The translations under genes were made by a program, and so were the position numbers. A stretch of 64,000 nt of DNA from Ceratodon purpureus (taxonomy: Eukaryota > Streptophyta > Bryopsida > Pseudoditrichales > Ditrichaceae), in assembly GCA_014871385.1 (NCBI GenBank), contig CM026426.1:107923789-107987788 (forward strand). The letters run 5' to 3'. The notes beneath the pieces are model-generated. The model worked only from the letters and a program-made list of their open reading frames with translations, was not told where the DNA came from and searched no databases. Below, in pieces: positions 21,409 to 31,389 of this stretch. Position 1 is the stretch's first letter, and every line of letters begins with the position of its first letter.

Positions 21409-21834
21409 GTGATAAATGCCACTCAAGAGGAGGGGGCATATTTGACTACAACTCTTGTTTTTTTATTGTTATATGATGTTTTTTCCATAATTGTTATAAT
21501 CTGTATATGTTATGTTTTGTAGGAATTCACGGATCAACTTACTGCGACTGAAGCTGATGGCCCAACTCCTGCAGAAACTGAGGTAATTTGATCGTATTTG
21601 CATTTTGTAATAAACATGGCATTGTAGGTTATTTTAAACTAAATTACATGGCATTTTAAATTGACGTTGTCTTTCTCTCTATGCTTGTAGGTATTCTCAG
21701 ATGCACCCTTGTCCATCAGTTCCCCAATCACAGTGATCAATGTCTCGGACCTCTCGGATTCATTTGATCAGCCCCATTTATGTAGATGTGATTTAGGAAA
21801 CCCTGTAGGTTTAGGTAGTGGACCTCTCGAGGTC

Positions 21835-21945
21835 CACTCTCCTCAGTACATGCTTACATCTCCTGTCTATGAGCCTACATCCCCGGGCTACATGCCTACT
21901 TCTCCACGACTTGGTACCTCGCCGATGTCTCCACCCTCTCCTTCC
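21835..21945 (+). other. CTD-like heptads, element 1
   Basis: The exon from 21691 encodes SPQYMLTSPVYEPTSPGYMP and TSPRLGTSPMSPPSPSSP. YxPTSPx units match the RNA polymerase II CTD heptad YSPTSPS except at position 2. Just upstream, ITVINVSDLSD resembles a SUMO-interacting motif. Confidence 0.8.
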
Positions 21946-24900
21946 TCGCCTATTAGAGTGAGGAGGCCAGCCCATGTTGTCTTCGCCCTACCGGCGATAC
22001 TGCAGTGCCCTGTCCAGCAGACCAGGCGTTTTTGGAGGAGGCGCCGTCATTGGAACTGTAGACAGGCTAGGGAGTACTATAGCCGTGCTCCACGTACCTA
22101 GTGGCCTACGTACAACTACCTACTGTGGCTTATGATTTGTTTTTTAAACGAGATGTATCAGTACAGGAAGCTATTGTTCTACTGCTCTTCATAATTGTTT
22201 GAATTTTCTTTTGATCCTCAGAATGTATGACTTATGGCAGATAACCCAGACACAGGATACGTTGCCAGCGCCCTCTTGTCCTAGTGAATTGACGAATGTA
22301 ATGGACAGTGAATTGGGACATCGGGTACAACACAAGCAAGTCTCCAATGGCGTCATCAACAAGCTCCGAGTACATCCAAAGACGAAGTCACGTATCCAAG
22401 TTCCCCTTTGCCGAATGCTCTCAATGGCAAGAGTGCGACCTGTGGGAGAAATGGGAGTTCAACATTTGGAGCGAGAGTTTGTCAAAGGCTATAGAGATGG
22501 AGACAGAGTCATGTACATTTCCATGTACAACCACGAAGAGATGACAGCCGATGTCACTGAGGAGATCAAGGCTGAGTGGAGCCCCTGTTGGCAAAAAGCG
22601 AATGATGCTTTCGAAGATGAGCTCTTGGCTGACCCGGATTGGAAGGAGTTTTCTGGGAAGATGTTCTATGTCTGGGAAGGTAACCATCGCCTTGCCGCAT
22701 GGTACAGACATATCAACATGCATCACAGCGACGATCCAGCGTGGCACATCTCTGTGCATTGCATTGTTCTTGACCCACGCGGACATGTGGGAAACCTTCT
22801 TCATGCCATGCACGACATCAATTGGTGAGAATATGAACCCCCTCTATTCTGGCCAGACGTGTTGATGTTTATGCATTTAACTAACTACCGTCTATTCGTG
22901 CAGGTCTACAGACAATGATCATGTAAAGAGCAATCTTCCGGCTAAACTTTTCCGGATTCGCTCCTTCGGTGTGATGAAATTGGAGGAATTCAAGGATCTG
23001 CTTACAGCAGAGGAGTATCAAATATCTTTGAATCATAAACCATCTACTCCATCCTGGTTTACCTTGCCAACCAAAGTCTTCATCGCGTTTCTTTATCGTG
23101 TGAGCACTTGATCCATCCTTTCTCACACTTCAATTCGACAATTGATTTTTGTTCGTCTGTGTACTAAAAAGGGGGATAACTATGTTTTCCACAGAGAAAT
23201 CACGGCTGCCTCAGACGAAGCTGCCAGAATCTACAAGGAAAAAACAGCCATTGAAGACCAAACCGCAGCAGGTGTTTGGGATGCCATGACAGCGGCTTCA
23301 AACAACATGGTCGAATCCATTAAGAAGAAGGACTTCACCAAGTACTTGACAATTGCAAATCCCAAGAACGGTGACGACTTCCTCAACGAGGTGATATCCT
23401 TACCGTAGTTGACTTAAGTATTTCTTTTCACTACTTTAAATTTGTATTCATATTTCCTAACTCTTCTCCATTTGTTGCAGATTAATCGGCATTATAGTGA
23501 CAACTCTAAACCTGAGATGTCACTCGATAAGCTTCAGAAGGTTGTTCCAGCGGCCATTGAGGCCAAGTACAAGGCTCGTTGATTGAGGTGGTGGAACTCA
23601 TCTCTGACTTCCCGAAAGTCTTACAGATTTCCGCCAGCTGAATTCAAGGACACCGATTTCGACCCTCGGTTGAACAAAGCTTCATTCTGGGCCGGGGTAA
23701 GTTTCATTCATGAAGCGTTCTTCATTCATGACTTGAACCTTTCTTCTGTCCCTCATATCTTTCTTACTACTACTGATATATATTCTGTATATTAGTTGGA
23801 GGAAGCCGTCATCTACGAAGTCGAGGACTTATGCAAGGCGGAGAACCTCGTTATCAATTAGAAGGCATTTCCTGATGTTCAAGAGCCGGGCGATTATGTC
23901 GAGAGTTCACGTATTCTATTATGGGACAAGGCCTTCCCTACGTTCATTGGAAAGAATGCTGAGAAGGTGTTCAACAAGAAGTCCAACTTCGTTAAATTCC
24001 CTGGAACGGCTGAGGTTGTCAAGCGAGTTACTTACTGGTAAGTTACTTCCCTTAATCATATTCAAATTCCATAATGAGCTCTACATATCTTTCTCATACT
24101 AACCTTCTCCATATTGGTTTCCTTAGGTACTTTAAGCGAGAGCTTGTTCTGAAGGGGGCACTTAAAATTCAGCAACAGCCTAACTTCTTTACTGCTTGGA
24201 CTTCAAGAACCTCGGACCAGTGTATGTACTCTCCCCGACAGCTCAAAAAGGACAAAACCCTCACTTGCTTGAGGGATGCTGGTATCTTGATTGCTCTCGT
24301 GGTTTCACGATTGACTCAGAGGCGGACGTCAAGACTCTACACGATGGGGGTGAGGTTGTGGTGGAGGACTCCGTGGATGATGCGGAATGTCCTGAAGGAG
24401 AGCAGGATAAGTCTTCTGCTCCACCACCGAAGAGAAGGAGAGGAAGGCGACTGAAATCTCTGCGTTCTCAGTCGGAGGCCTCACAGCAAACTGGTGCGGA
24501 GTCTTCCGCGCCAACTGAGAAGGCACCGGAGCCCTCTCCGGGTATTGTCATTACGAACCCTTCTCCAGCTTCTTCGCCGGCTCCTTCCTCGATCAGTGCT
24601 TCGGAGATCACCAGAGGGCTCCTCGAGCAGAGGAAGGCCAAACTATATCCTCAACCAACTTCTTCCGCTGGAGCTTCGATTTCCACACATGTTTCTGTTT
24701 TCAACTCATCTGTGGATTCCATGTTACGGCAAAATAAGAGACAGGAGAGAAAAGGTGGCGACCCGGATTGGATCAAGACTCAAGACTTCATTCGCAAGGT
24801 ATGTTCCGATTTTTTGACATTTCATGGATTCTGCCACCTCTACTCGCTATGTAGTTACTAACTCTGCTTTCTTGTTTCCTCAAGTTTGGAGCAGGCCGCG

Positions 24901-25540
24901 AAAACAGAGTTGGAGACCGGTGCAAACAAGAGGACCATCTGGGAGTCGACTTGATCATTGCCGACATCCCTGAGAATCTTCCCGTCCCATCCGTTTCCGT
25001 TCCCCCCACGAGTATTCCGCCTTGGAACTCTCGCGAGAAGGATTATGTGTTCGACATCTTCCGTTTTGCAGATAACTACCTGCAGAAAGATGGTGCCATC
25101 TGCCTCATCTACAACACTGATCAGAAGCTGGCTAAGGATATCGAGGAAGAAGCTGATGGCCGTGTGGAAAGTGATTTCCACGGTTGACACACCGGAATAC
25201 TAATTCCGGTAGGAAAATGATAAAAAAATTTAAAATTTTATGTTAGAAATACGGAAGTACAAAGCCTATAAGTAAAACAACCGGTTAAGCCGGTCGGCTG
25301 AATAAATAAGTGACCGGAAGGCGAGCCGGGTGAGATCCGGTCGTCTGCGGTGGAGGAGAGACGGGTACAGTCCATATGACAGAGCCCTGACCCGGCAGAC
25401 TTAAGGATAACCACCAAAAGGTACAACGCACACGGGGATAATGGCTGCAACCATTAAAACGCCGCCGGTCGCGACCGTCCAATGATGAGGGGCTACGACC
25501 GTCCGTCATGATGAGCTACGAACGGGTGGGCGCGAGGGCA

Positions 25541-25549
25541 GGTATAAAA
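25541..25549 (+). promoter_or_regulatory. TATA box of the inserted element's ORF
   Basis: GGTATAAAAGG-type box about 210 bp upstream of ATG 25751, followed by a pyrimidine-rich stretch suitable as a transcription start. Confidence 0.55.
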
Positions 25550-25750
25550 GGAGGAAGGACCGCCATGCTCTTCCTTTCTCTTTGTCATTTTGTGGCACGC
25601 CGGTCCTTGCGCTCTAAGGCGGTGGGCGCAGTTAGGGTTAGACGGTAGGAGAGAGACGGTGAGACGGAAGTGTTTCCGTTAGGCGAGAGATTGTGGTGAG
25701 GATCGTGCGTGCAGGTGTTACCGGAGTGACGGAGAGGAGGACTTAGCAGA

Positions 25751-27619
25751 ATGGGTAGGAAAGGGAAGGAACCGGCGGCGGAAGGACAGTCGTTCAAGGT
25801 ACAACGGGTAATGCCGTTGATACCGGCCGGCGAGAAGGAGAAGGAGCTCCTCCGGACCGCTTTAGAGTCTATGGGTTGTGAGGTCCTACTGGACAAGGCA
25901 TGGGGTTGGAAGCTTGCCCTTCCGGCCCAGGAGATCCTCGTCAAGAATCCCGAGAATCGAGGAACCATCCGAGGAGAGCCGGATAAGTGGACGGCACAAC
26001 TCTGGAGGGAGACGTATGGTTTCAAGAACTCCGGCGGCGAGGTCTCGACGCCGGAGCCCCGGGACTTCATACATCAGTACCTCAAGGGGACCGGAGACCC
26101 GAGAGAAGGATGGGGGCTGGATGACATTGCGGATCCGGAGGCCCGGAGAGTCGTAGGGTTTATGAACCCTATTTTCCATCCGGAAAAGCCCAAACGGATC
26201 ACCAATAAGTGGGCGTCCGTTTTCATTGGGGCCATGATCGGTGAATTCACGGTGGACTGGGGGGTCATGATGAAGACGATAGTCGACCGACAGGTGGCCA
26301 ATCTCCGGAAGACCAAGAAGCAGGCCACCTGCCTTCCGTCTTTCCTCATTCACCTCTACCGTACTAAGGGACTGTTGAGTGCTGAAGAGGTCCGGGAGTA
26401 CGATGAGCTCTTAAGCTATCAGCAGTTCGCCGAGCCGGAAGAAGTGTCCGACCAGGACGACGAGGATGATGTTATTGAGGTCTCCCCCACGCCGGCTAAG
26501 AGACCCCGTCCTAGCCCGGAAAAGGGACAGCCATCCGGATCACCTCGGACTCCCGCACCGGCCAAGCGAATCCTGAACACGGAGATCCAACAGCCCACCG
26601 GACCACCGGAGCACACCGGAGATCCGTACCAGGACTTAGTTAACCTATCGGAGCAGGCAACGACATATGCCCGGTTCTTACAGTCGACTAGGAAGGCGGA
26701 GGGCCGGTTGGCTAGGGAGGTAATGATCCTTACGGGTTCGGACCGGTTGGAGGATTGCCTGAGCATTCTTCGCAAGCACCGGGACTTGGCCGGTCTCCAG
26801 GAGAAACACATGGACCGGCTGGCGAAGTACCGGGAGACGAATCGGAAGCTCGAGGAGGAGGTGCGTGATGCCCGGAAGGATTTCAATGACGCCCGTGACC
26901 GGGCAGTCGAGGCGATCCGGTCGGTCGCCGAGATCAAGGCCACTTTAGCTCTTCCGGTAGATGTGGCCAATCAGTGCGCCGTTTACCAGGCTTTCCTGAC
27001 CCGTCAACCGGATCCGACTACGAAGAATATTATAAAGTTCATGCACGACCGGACACAGGTGATGAGGGACACATGGACGATGATGAAGAACCTGGTGGAA
27101 ATCCTCGGTTACACAGAGGCCGGTCCATCATCAGGGCCACCGGCAAATCAAGAGGATCCCAGACCACCGTCCCCAACCAGGGAACCGGCACCGGTGCCAC
27201 CTCCAGCCTCTCCGATACGGTCGGCCATCCGGCCCGCCCAACAGGAGATAGGACAACCGCTGGAGGATCCTATTCCGGACACCTTGAGCAGTTTGCACAC
27301 TCTACCCAACTTGGATGGAGTCGAGACTGTTAACCCCGGAAACATTCCCTTGGAACCGGACCAGAGACCACCACCGTCAGATTTTATACCGGTACAGGGA
27401 TCTCCGGAAACGCTCCAGGTGGATCTCAGCGCAGTTCCGGTGGCGGCACGATCTCCATCCCCGGCAGCTCAAGCAGAACGATCCCGGAAGTCCAGTGAAC
27501 CGTCAGCATCTGCGGCTCCGGAAGAAGACCCCCCGTTGAAGAAACTGAAGAGGGTACAGAAGAAGGAACGGTTGGACGGAACCCGGCACAGTCCCCGGCT
27601 CGATAAGCACAAGGAGTAG
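25751..27619 (+). CDS. 622-aa gag-like/coiled-coil ORF of the 3.5-kb insertion
   Basis: Uninterrupted. Residues about 1-230 form a folded, Trp-containing region with WASVFIGAMIG and LPSFLIHLYRTKGLL, similar in style to the putative plant transposon and gag-like proteins. An acidic, Pro-rich linker follows (DQDDEDDVIEVSPTPAKR), then a coiled coil at about 300-400 (KYRETNRKLEEEVRDARKD), then a long Pro/Ser-rich tail ending in basic residues. No reverse transcriptase, integrase or DDE motif is seen, so the element would depend on other proteins to move. VIEVS plus acidic residues is weakly SUMO-interacting-motif-like. Function not established; structural (capsid-like) is a guess. Confidence 0.6.
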   Translation: MGRKGKEPAAEGQSFKVQRVMPLIPAGEKEKELLRTALESMGCEVLLDKAWGWKLALPAQEILVKNPENRGTIRGEPDKWTAQLWRETYGFKNSGGEVSTPEPRDFIHQYLKGTGDPREGWGLDDIADPEARRVVGFMNPIFHPEKPKRITNKWASVFIGAMIGEFTVDWGVMMKTIVDRQVANLRKTKKQATCLPSFLIHLYRTKGLLSAEEVREYDELLSYQQFAEPEEVSDQDDEDDVIEVSPTPAKRPRPSPEKGQPSGSPRTPAPAKRILNTEIQQPTGPPEHTGDPYQDLVNLSEQATTYARFLQSTRKAEGRLAREVMILTGSDRLEDCLSILRKHRDLAGLQEKHMDRLAKYRETNRKLEEEVRDARKDFNDARDRAVEAIRSVAEIKATLALPVDVANQCAVYQAFLTRQPDPTTKNIIKFMHDRTQVMRDTWTMMKNLVEILGYTEAGPSSGPPANQEDPRPPSPTREPAPVPPPASPIRSAIRPAQQEIGQPLEDPIPDTLSSLHTLPNLDGVETVNPGNIPLEPDQRPPPSDFIPVQGSPETLQVDLSAVPVAARSPSPAAQAERSRKSSEPSASAAPEEDPPLKKLKRVQKKERLDGTRHSPRLDKHKE

Positions 27620-28673
27620 GGTTTAGGATAAGGACCGGATAAAATGGCAGCGACTAACGATGGGGCTCCAGTGCACCCGGCTGCCAATCCGGATAGATAG
27701 CAGCAGTAACTAGGAATAGAAGGCGGCCACCGGTCCGGGATTTCCGGATCCAAGATCCGGAATTTCTGGATCTCGGTGGGCCACTTGGTCGCTCTAGGAA
27801 CCGATAGGTTTTAGTATTTAAGATAAACGTTTTTCCAAGGCCGGGGCCTTGTTTTTGTACGCCGTTTTGTTGCAATTGAGAATATATTTTTGGATTTGTT
27901 GTGTCAACCGGCTGCTGACGGGTCCGTTGCCGTATGGTTTGTGGTTCTATTGTCTTCAGTAGTGTTCCGGAGGAGTGTTGAACAGTAGGAAGGTCAGGAG
28001 AGCGCCCGGAGAGACTGGGGAGGTGTCAAGCGTCGAGTGTTGACGGTTTCCAGTCCCGGAAGGAGCCCGTAAGGAAGGAGAGACGTATTGCAGCAGGGCT
28101 GGTAGTCTCAAGGACACGGAGAGCCGTGTGTACACCGGGATCCGGAAACGGACCGGTCGCTTCCTGTAGATGGGATAAAAGCCGGATGTCCTACTGCGAA
28201 CCAATCCGGAAGGGAGATAGTATAGTAGAATACTGTGCAGCCGTAAGGTGATGTCATTGTAGTATGATTTCCGTATCCGTAACCGGCACTGAGTAGTTAT
28301 CCGGACCGGTCCCTAGCCGTACGGAAGGATTATTACTCCACTTCTCGGGTGGTAGATAGGAACAGTGGGGAGTCCAGCCACTATAAGTCACGGGACGGTG
28401 GAAAATCCAGCCACTTGAAAGGATAGACGGATCAGTGGGAACCGGCCACTAGTCTAAAAAGCCGGAAAATAGGAACGAGGCAAAAACTACCGGATTCGTC
28501 CAACCGTCTGTAAGACGGAGTACGGTCGGACACTGGTGGTGATATCCGTTAAAGTCTAAAAGAAAGAAAACTATAGGTCTTCGTGGGAACGAACACGGAG
28601 TGGTTTACTTTGGAGGGTAGTTAGTGTGAATTAAGTGCCTTCCGGAGGAATACGGATACCACGTCGTGCTACA
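27620..28673. other. 3' non-coding part of the 3.5-kb insertion
   Basis: No open frame of note. It is full of CCGG-containing short repeats (for example GGATCCGGAA-like and ACCGGAT-like strings) and a locally repeated CAGTGGG.A../CCAGCCACT pattern near 28340-28450, which recalls the subterminal repeats of DNA transposons. Confidence 0.5.
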
Positions 28674-29731
28674 GGCGGTGACTACGTGCTTTTCAAGGAC
28701 TGGTGGGGCGTCAATGTCCTCGGCCTCACTTCTCCTACGAAGCCCGAGAACTTGGTAATTTCCCTAAACATACCCTTCCCTTTACTTATTGATAACCCTT
28801 CTGCTTAATTTTACTCACTAGTTTTGCTTGAGTGCAGACTATGCGGTTCTGGATTCGCGTCTATGTTCGTAAAGGCAGTACTTTCTCCTTCCAACGAAGA
28901 AATCCGAGCTGATACATGGGCTCCTCAACATTACCGAGAGTGATGCCATTTTCAACTTCACCGATCTGGAATCGCAGCTCATGAATGGGGGGGTGCCGTG
29001 GAGAGGCCCAAGGGAGAAATCCCCTGAGATGATGCAGGGCATAATTGAGGAGCTGTCAATGCCCGGCGACATAGTTCTTGATTGGAATGCTGGGACAGGT
29101 AACTATTCATGCATATCTCTGCTTAATTATTCCTCTCGTTTTTCCCACAGTTTCTCATTTCTTTGTTTCTCTCCGAGTTCCAGGGGCCTCCATCAAGGCT
29201 TCCCAGGCTATTGGTCGTCACATTCTCGCTTTTGAGGAGGACGAAGCCATATTCAACGCCCTTCTCAAACCGTGCATGGCTAGACCATCCGCCATGGGCC
29301 CTCCTAAACATCCTAGACCGGCAGCAGCAGACAAAGCCCCTCCAAAGAGAGCAAGATCTGATAAGTGGTGTAAGTCTTCTATTCTTTGTTCAAATTATCC
29401 AAGCATTACTTCTCTTTGCAGCTCTACGTACTCGATCTAACCACAATCGGTTCTCTATTGCAGAGTAGTTTCAGCAACACCGCCACGTGGGCCAAGATCA
29501 GTGTCCACTCCATCGTGGCGTCTTCATTCCAGCCTGATTCAGCCTTTCATACTTCCGGACTACGCGGAGGGCTTAGCACAGGCGTTTCAATGTGGAGCCC
29601 TTACATATGTTCCTAGTCGGCCAACTACTTTTGATCCCAGGGCCCTTCTATTCGTCGATGATGAGGCGGTAGAAGGAGATTCAGAGTCATCTAGTTCTGA
29701 GAGTGAAAGTAGCGACTGTAGCATGTTGTGA

Positions 29732-30245
29732 GTTTGAAGGAGGCTTCGGTCTATTGTTGTTTTCATTTGATTTGATTTGATTTAATTGGAGTTCATTGCG
29801 TAATCCTTCGTCTACTCTACTACCCTAAACCTAAACTTGTTATGATTCTCATTTCCAAATCGTCTCTTTGTATGTAGAGGATGAAATGTGACAACTGTAA
29901 TGCTCAAAATATAATATGAAGAATGAAATGTTACAAAATAAATGCTCAAAATTTAAATTGCGCGGTAATTTATATTTTAATCATTCAAAATCCCACATTT
30001 CCATAGCCATGTTACCTACTCTTGACTTGGTGTGCATCTTGGTTTCCGCTACTCCATTATTGTACACGAAATCTGAAATATTCCACGAACTTTTACGACC
30101 ATTTCTTTTAGTTGGTTTCGAGTTCTCTTATTCCTAGAATCCTCTATATTATCTAAAACCATCATGCTGGAATACTCGTATCTAGATCCAATAAATGACC
30201 AAATCTAAAGGAATGTATTCGAACACCCCGCTAGACTTCACAGTA
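29732..30245. other. Intergenic, element 1 right part
   Basis: AT-rich region between the methyltransferase gene and the 123-aa ORF. No gene seen. It matches 39943-40456 of element 2 without visible length change. Confidence 0.6.
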
Positions 30246-30617
30246 CTAATCCTTCGGAGGATATACAGTCCAACTCTTGTCCATATCAAACCAGCAAGTT
30301 TCTCCATCCGATATGATCACTTCGGGCAGCTGAACAACTGGATTCTCATCGACGTTCGATAGCAAGGGATACGGGATTAGGGACAACCCCATAATACGGA
30401 GAAGCTCATTGGTACAAAGCACTGTCCAACGCCATTCACCTTCACCAACATGGAGGCTTCCGATGTGCCTAAACGGTGGCAGGTCCATGCCTCGTTCTCT
30501 GGCGCGCTCCACCTCCAAGAGCCAGGGCCGCAGCTCCTGATAACACGCCGGTGCCTTTGGGGGCAAACCTACAGCCGCTCTCGTCCTCCTCGATCTCGCA
30601 TTACACACCTTCGGCAT
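30246..30617 (-). CDS. 123-aa ORF near the right end (element 1)
   Basis: Identical in translation to the copy at 39571-39942 in element 2. The true ATG is at 30617 (MPKVCNARSRR); an upstream GTG is not needed. A basic N-terminus is followed by an ordered-looking core with Trp residues (GEGEWRWTVLCTNELLRIMG, ISDGETCWFDMDKSWTVYPP). No known family recognised. It lies about 760 bp from the right tip, convergent with the methyltransferase gene. X has lost this region, so conservation cannot be tested in the oldest copy; identity between elements 1 and 2 may reflect recent gene conversion rather than selection. Confidence 0.5.
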   Translation of the reverse strand: MPKVCNARSRRTRAAVGLPPKAPACYQELRPWLLEVERARERGMDLPPFRHIGSLHVGEGEWRWTVLCTNELLRIMGLSLIPYPLLSNVDENPVVQLPEVIISDGETCWFDMDKSWTVYPPKD

Positions 30618-31267
30618 CGCGCAACACACTAAATTGTTGTAGTCTTAAAACATTCCACGCAAGCTTGCAGATTGACATCCCCAAACTCCTACGCTACCTT
30701 TGCATACAGCACAGAATGCCAAGGACTGTGTCACTATCCTAATACGTCACCTAGAAACAAGCTAAAGAAACCAAGAGTGACCTCCTTCTCTGGAACCTTG
30801 CTTACCAAGTGCTGTTCGTGATGAAAAATCTCCTACTTGTATCACTCAAATGAAGATGCTTCGATGCCTAGGAAGAGAGAGTAATCTTCGATGAAGACAA
30901 GGACTCTAACAAGGTATATCTTGGGTTCAGCAGTTAAGATATTTACACGAATTTTGAAATATTCCAGGAAGTTTTGAAACCTTGCCTCCTTTATGTTCTG
31001 TGAAATTTGTTTCTTTCCTTGTGCATTTACATAAACCTATGAAAGAATTAATTGTTTGATCTAGAACTTAACGCCTGATCATTATATCTTGCCTAAATCC
31101 ATGATTAATCTAACAAAATATATGCATGACGTCATCATGACATCAGCCCTAATTTGTATCTTAGAGAACAAACGTAATAAATTCTTACCAGAGAGAACCC
31201 TGATTTCCATGGTAATATACTCTTTTCCTAAAAGAAGTGTCAAAATCAAGCCTTAATTTAGTAATTT
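30618..31267. other. Right subterminal region of element 1
   Basis: AT-rich, no gene seen; matches the inverted region 38921-39570 of element 2. Confidence 0.6.
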
Positions 31268-31284
31268 TCCACGGTTATAGGGTC
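31268..31284 (-). promoter_or_regulatory. Subterminal motif, element 1 right
   Basis: TCCACGGTTATAGGGTC, the reverse complement of GACCCTATAACCGTGGA, 95 bp from the right tip. Confidence 0.7.
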
Positions 31285-31312
31285 CACTTTGCTTTTGAAA
31301 ATTTTGCTAATT

Positions 31313-31379
31313 GTCAAATCTGTGCTCTCCATTCTGTGCTCTCCGCTCTACGCTCTCCGCTCACATACGAACTTTCCCC
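31313..31379 (-). repeat. Right terminal inverted repeat of element 1
   Basis: Read inward on the minus strand from 31379: GGGGAAAGTTCGTATGTGAG, then GCGGAGAGCGTAGAGCGG and GGAGAGCACAGATTTGAC. Matches the end at 38809-38875 with at least one difference. Confidence 0.85.
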
Positions 31380-31389
31380 CAGGCATGTC
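31380..31389. repeat. Target duplication, right of element 1
   Basis: CAGGCATGTC; partner of 13201-13210. Confidence 0.75.

Larger units (their letters stand above)
25163..28673 (+). mobile_element. 3.5-kb insertion with TGT...ACA ends, unclassified
   Basis: Absent from the same site in element 2; the left arm is longer by exactly 3,516 bp. Ends are TGTGGAAAG and GTGCTACA, with a 5-bp target duplication GGCCG/GGCGG (one mismatch), or alternatively a perfect 3-bp GGC duplication with the element at 25161-28673. TG...CA ends suggest an LTR retroelement, but I find no pair of long terminal repeats, tRNA primer site, or protease/reverse transcriptase/integrase frame. The left tip forms two adjacent hairpins (GTGGAAA/TTTCCAC and ACCGGAAT/ATTCCGGT). 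It has one long ORF and is strongly enriched in CCGG. Possibly a non-autonomous element. Confidence 0.7.
19173..29731 (+). pseudogene. ParB-like / DNA methyltransferase-like gene, element 1 (broken)
   Basis: Multi-exon gene read by comparison with element 2. Supported exons: 19173-19613, 19834-20322, 21523-21582, from 21691 (CTD-like heptads), 22241-22824 (ParB-like, YVWEGNHRLAAW), 22904-23099, from 23195, a further pair up to about 24040, about 24127-24800, 24885-28754 (split by an insertion), 28879-29098 (methyltransferase motif I, VLDWNAGTG), 29184-29369 and about 29470-29731. Start ATG 19173 is the Met shared by all copies. Lesions: a 2-bp loss at the start of the 23195 exon; TGG to TGA at 23580-23582; TGG to TAG at 23859-23861; and a 3.5-kb insertion at 25163. 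A full-length product is therefore not expected. The protein would be nuclear and DNA-acting, judging by its domains. Confidence 0.75.
13211..31379 (+). mobile_element. Element 1, large Mutator-like transposon
   Basis: 18,169 bp, of which 3,516 bp is a later insertion with its target duplication, leaving about 14.65 kb. It has terminal inverted repeats, inward-facing subterminal motifs 191 bp from the left tip and 95 bp from the right tip, and a 10-bp target duplication. Gene order from the left: small acidic protein (+), transposase with SWIM (-), divergent large ParB/methyltransferase gene (+), 123-aa ORF (-). Inserted into X's transposase gene. The transposase looks open throughout, so this copy could supply transposase, whereas its methyltransferase gene is broken. 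Confidence 0.88.

Noticed and set aside
20714-21439. Long Pro-rich minus-strand frame across the 117-bp repeats
   Set aside because: Tandem repeats with a length divisible by three keep several frames open. No start context, domain or conservation in element 2 beyond repeat content.
25163-28673. Full LTR retrotransposon or CACTA element
   Set aside because: No long direct repeats at the two ends, no primer-binding site and no polymerase or integrase frame; tips are not CACTA. Left unclassified.
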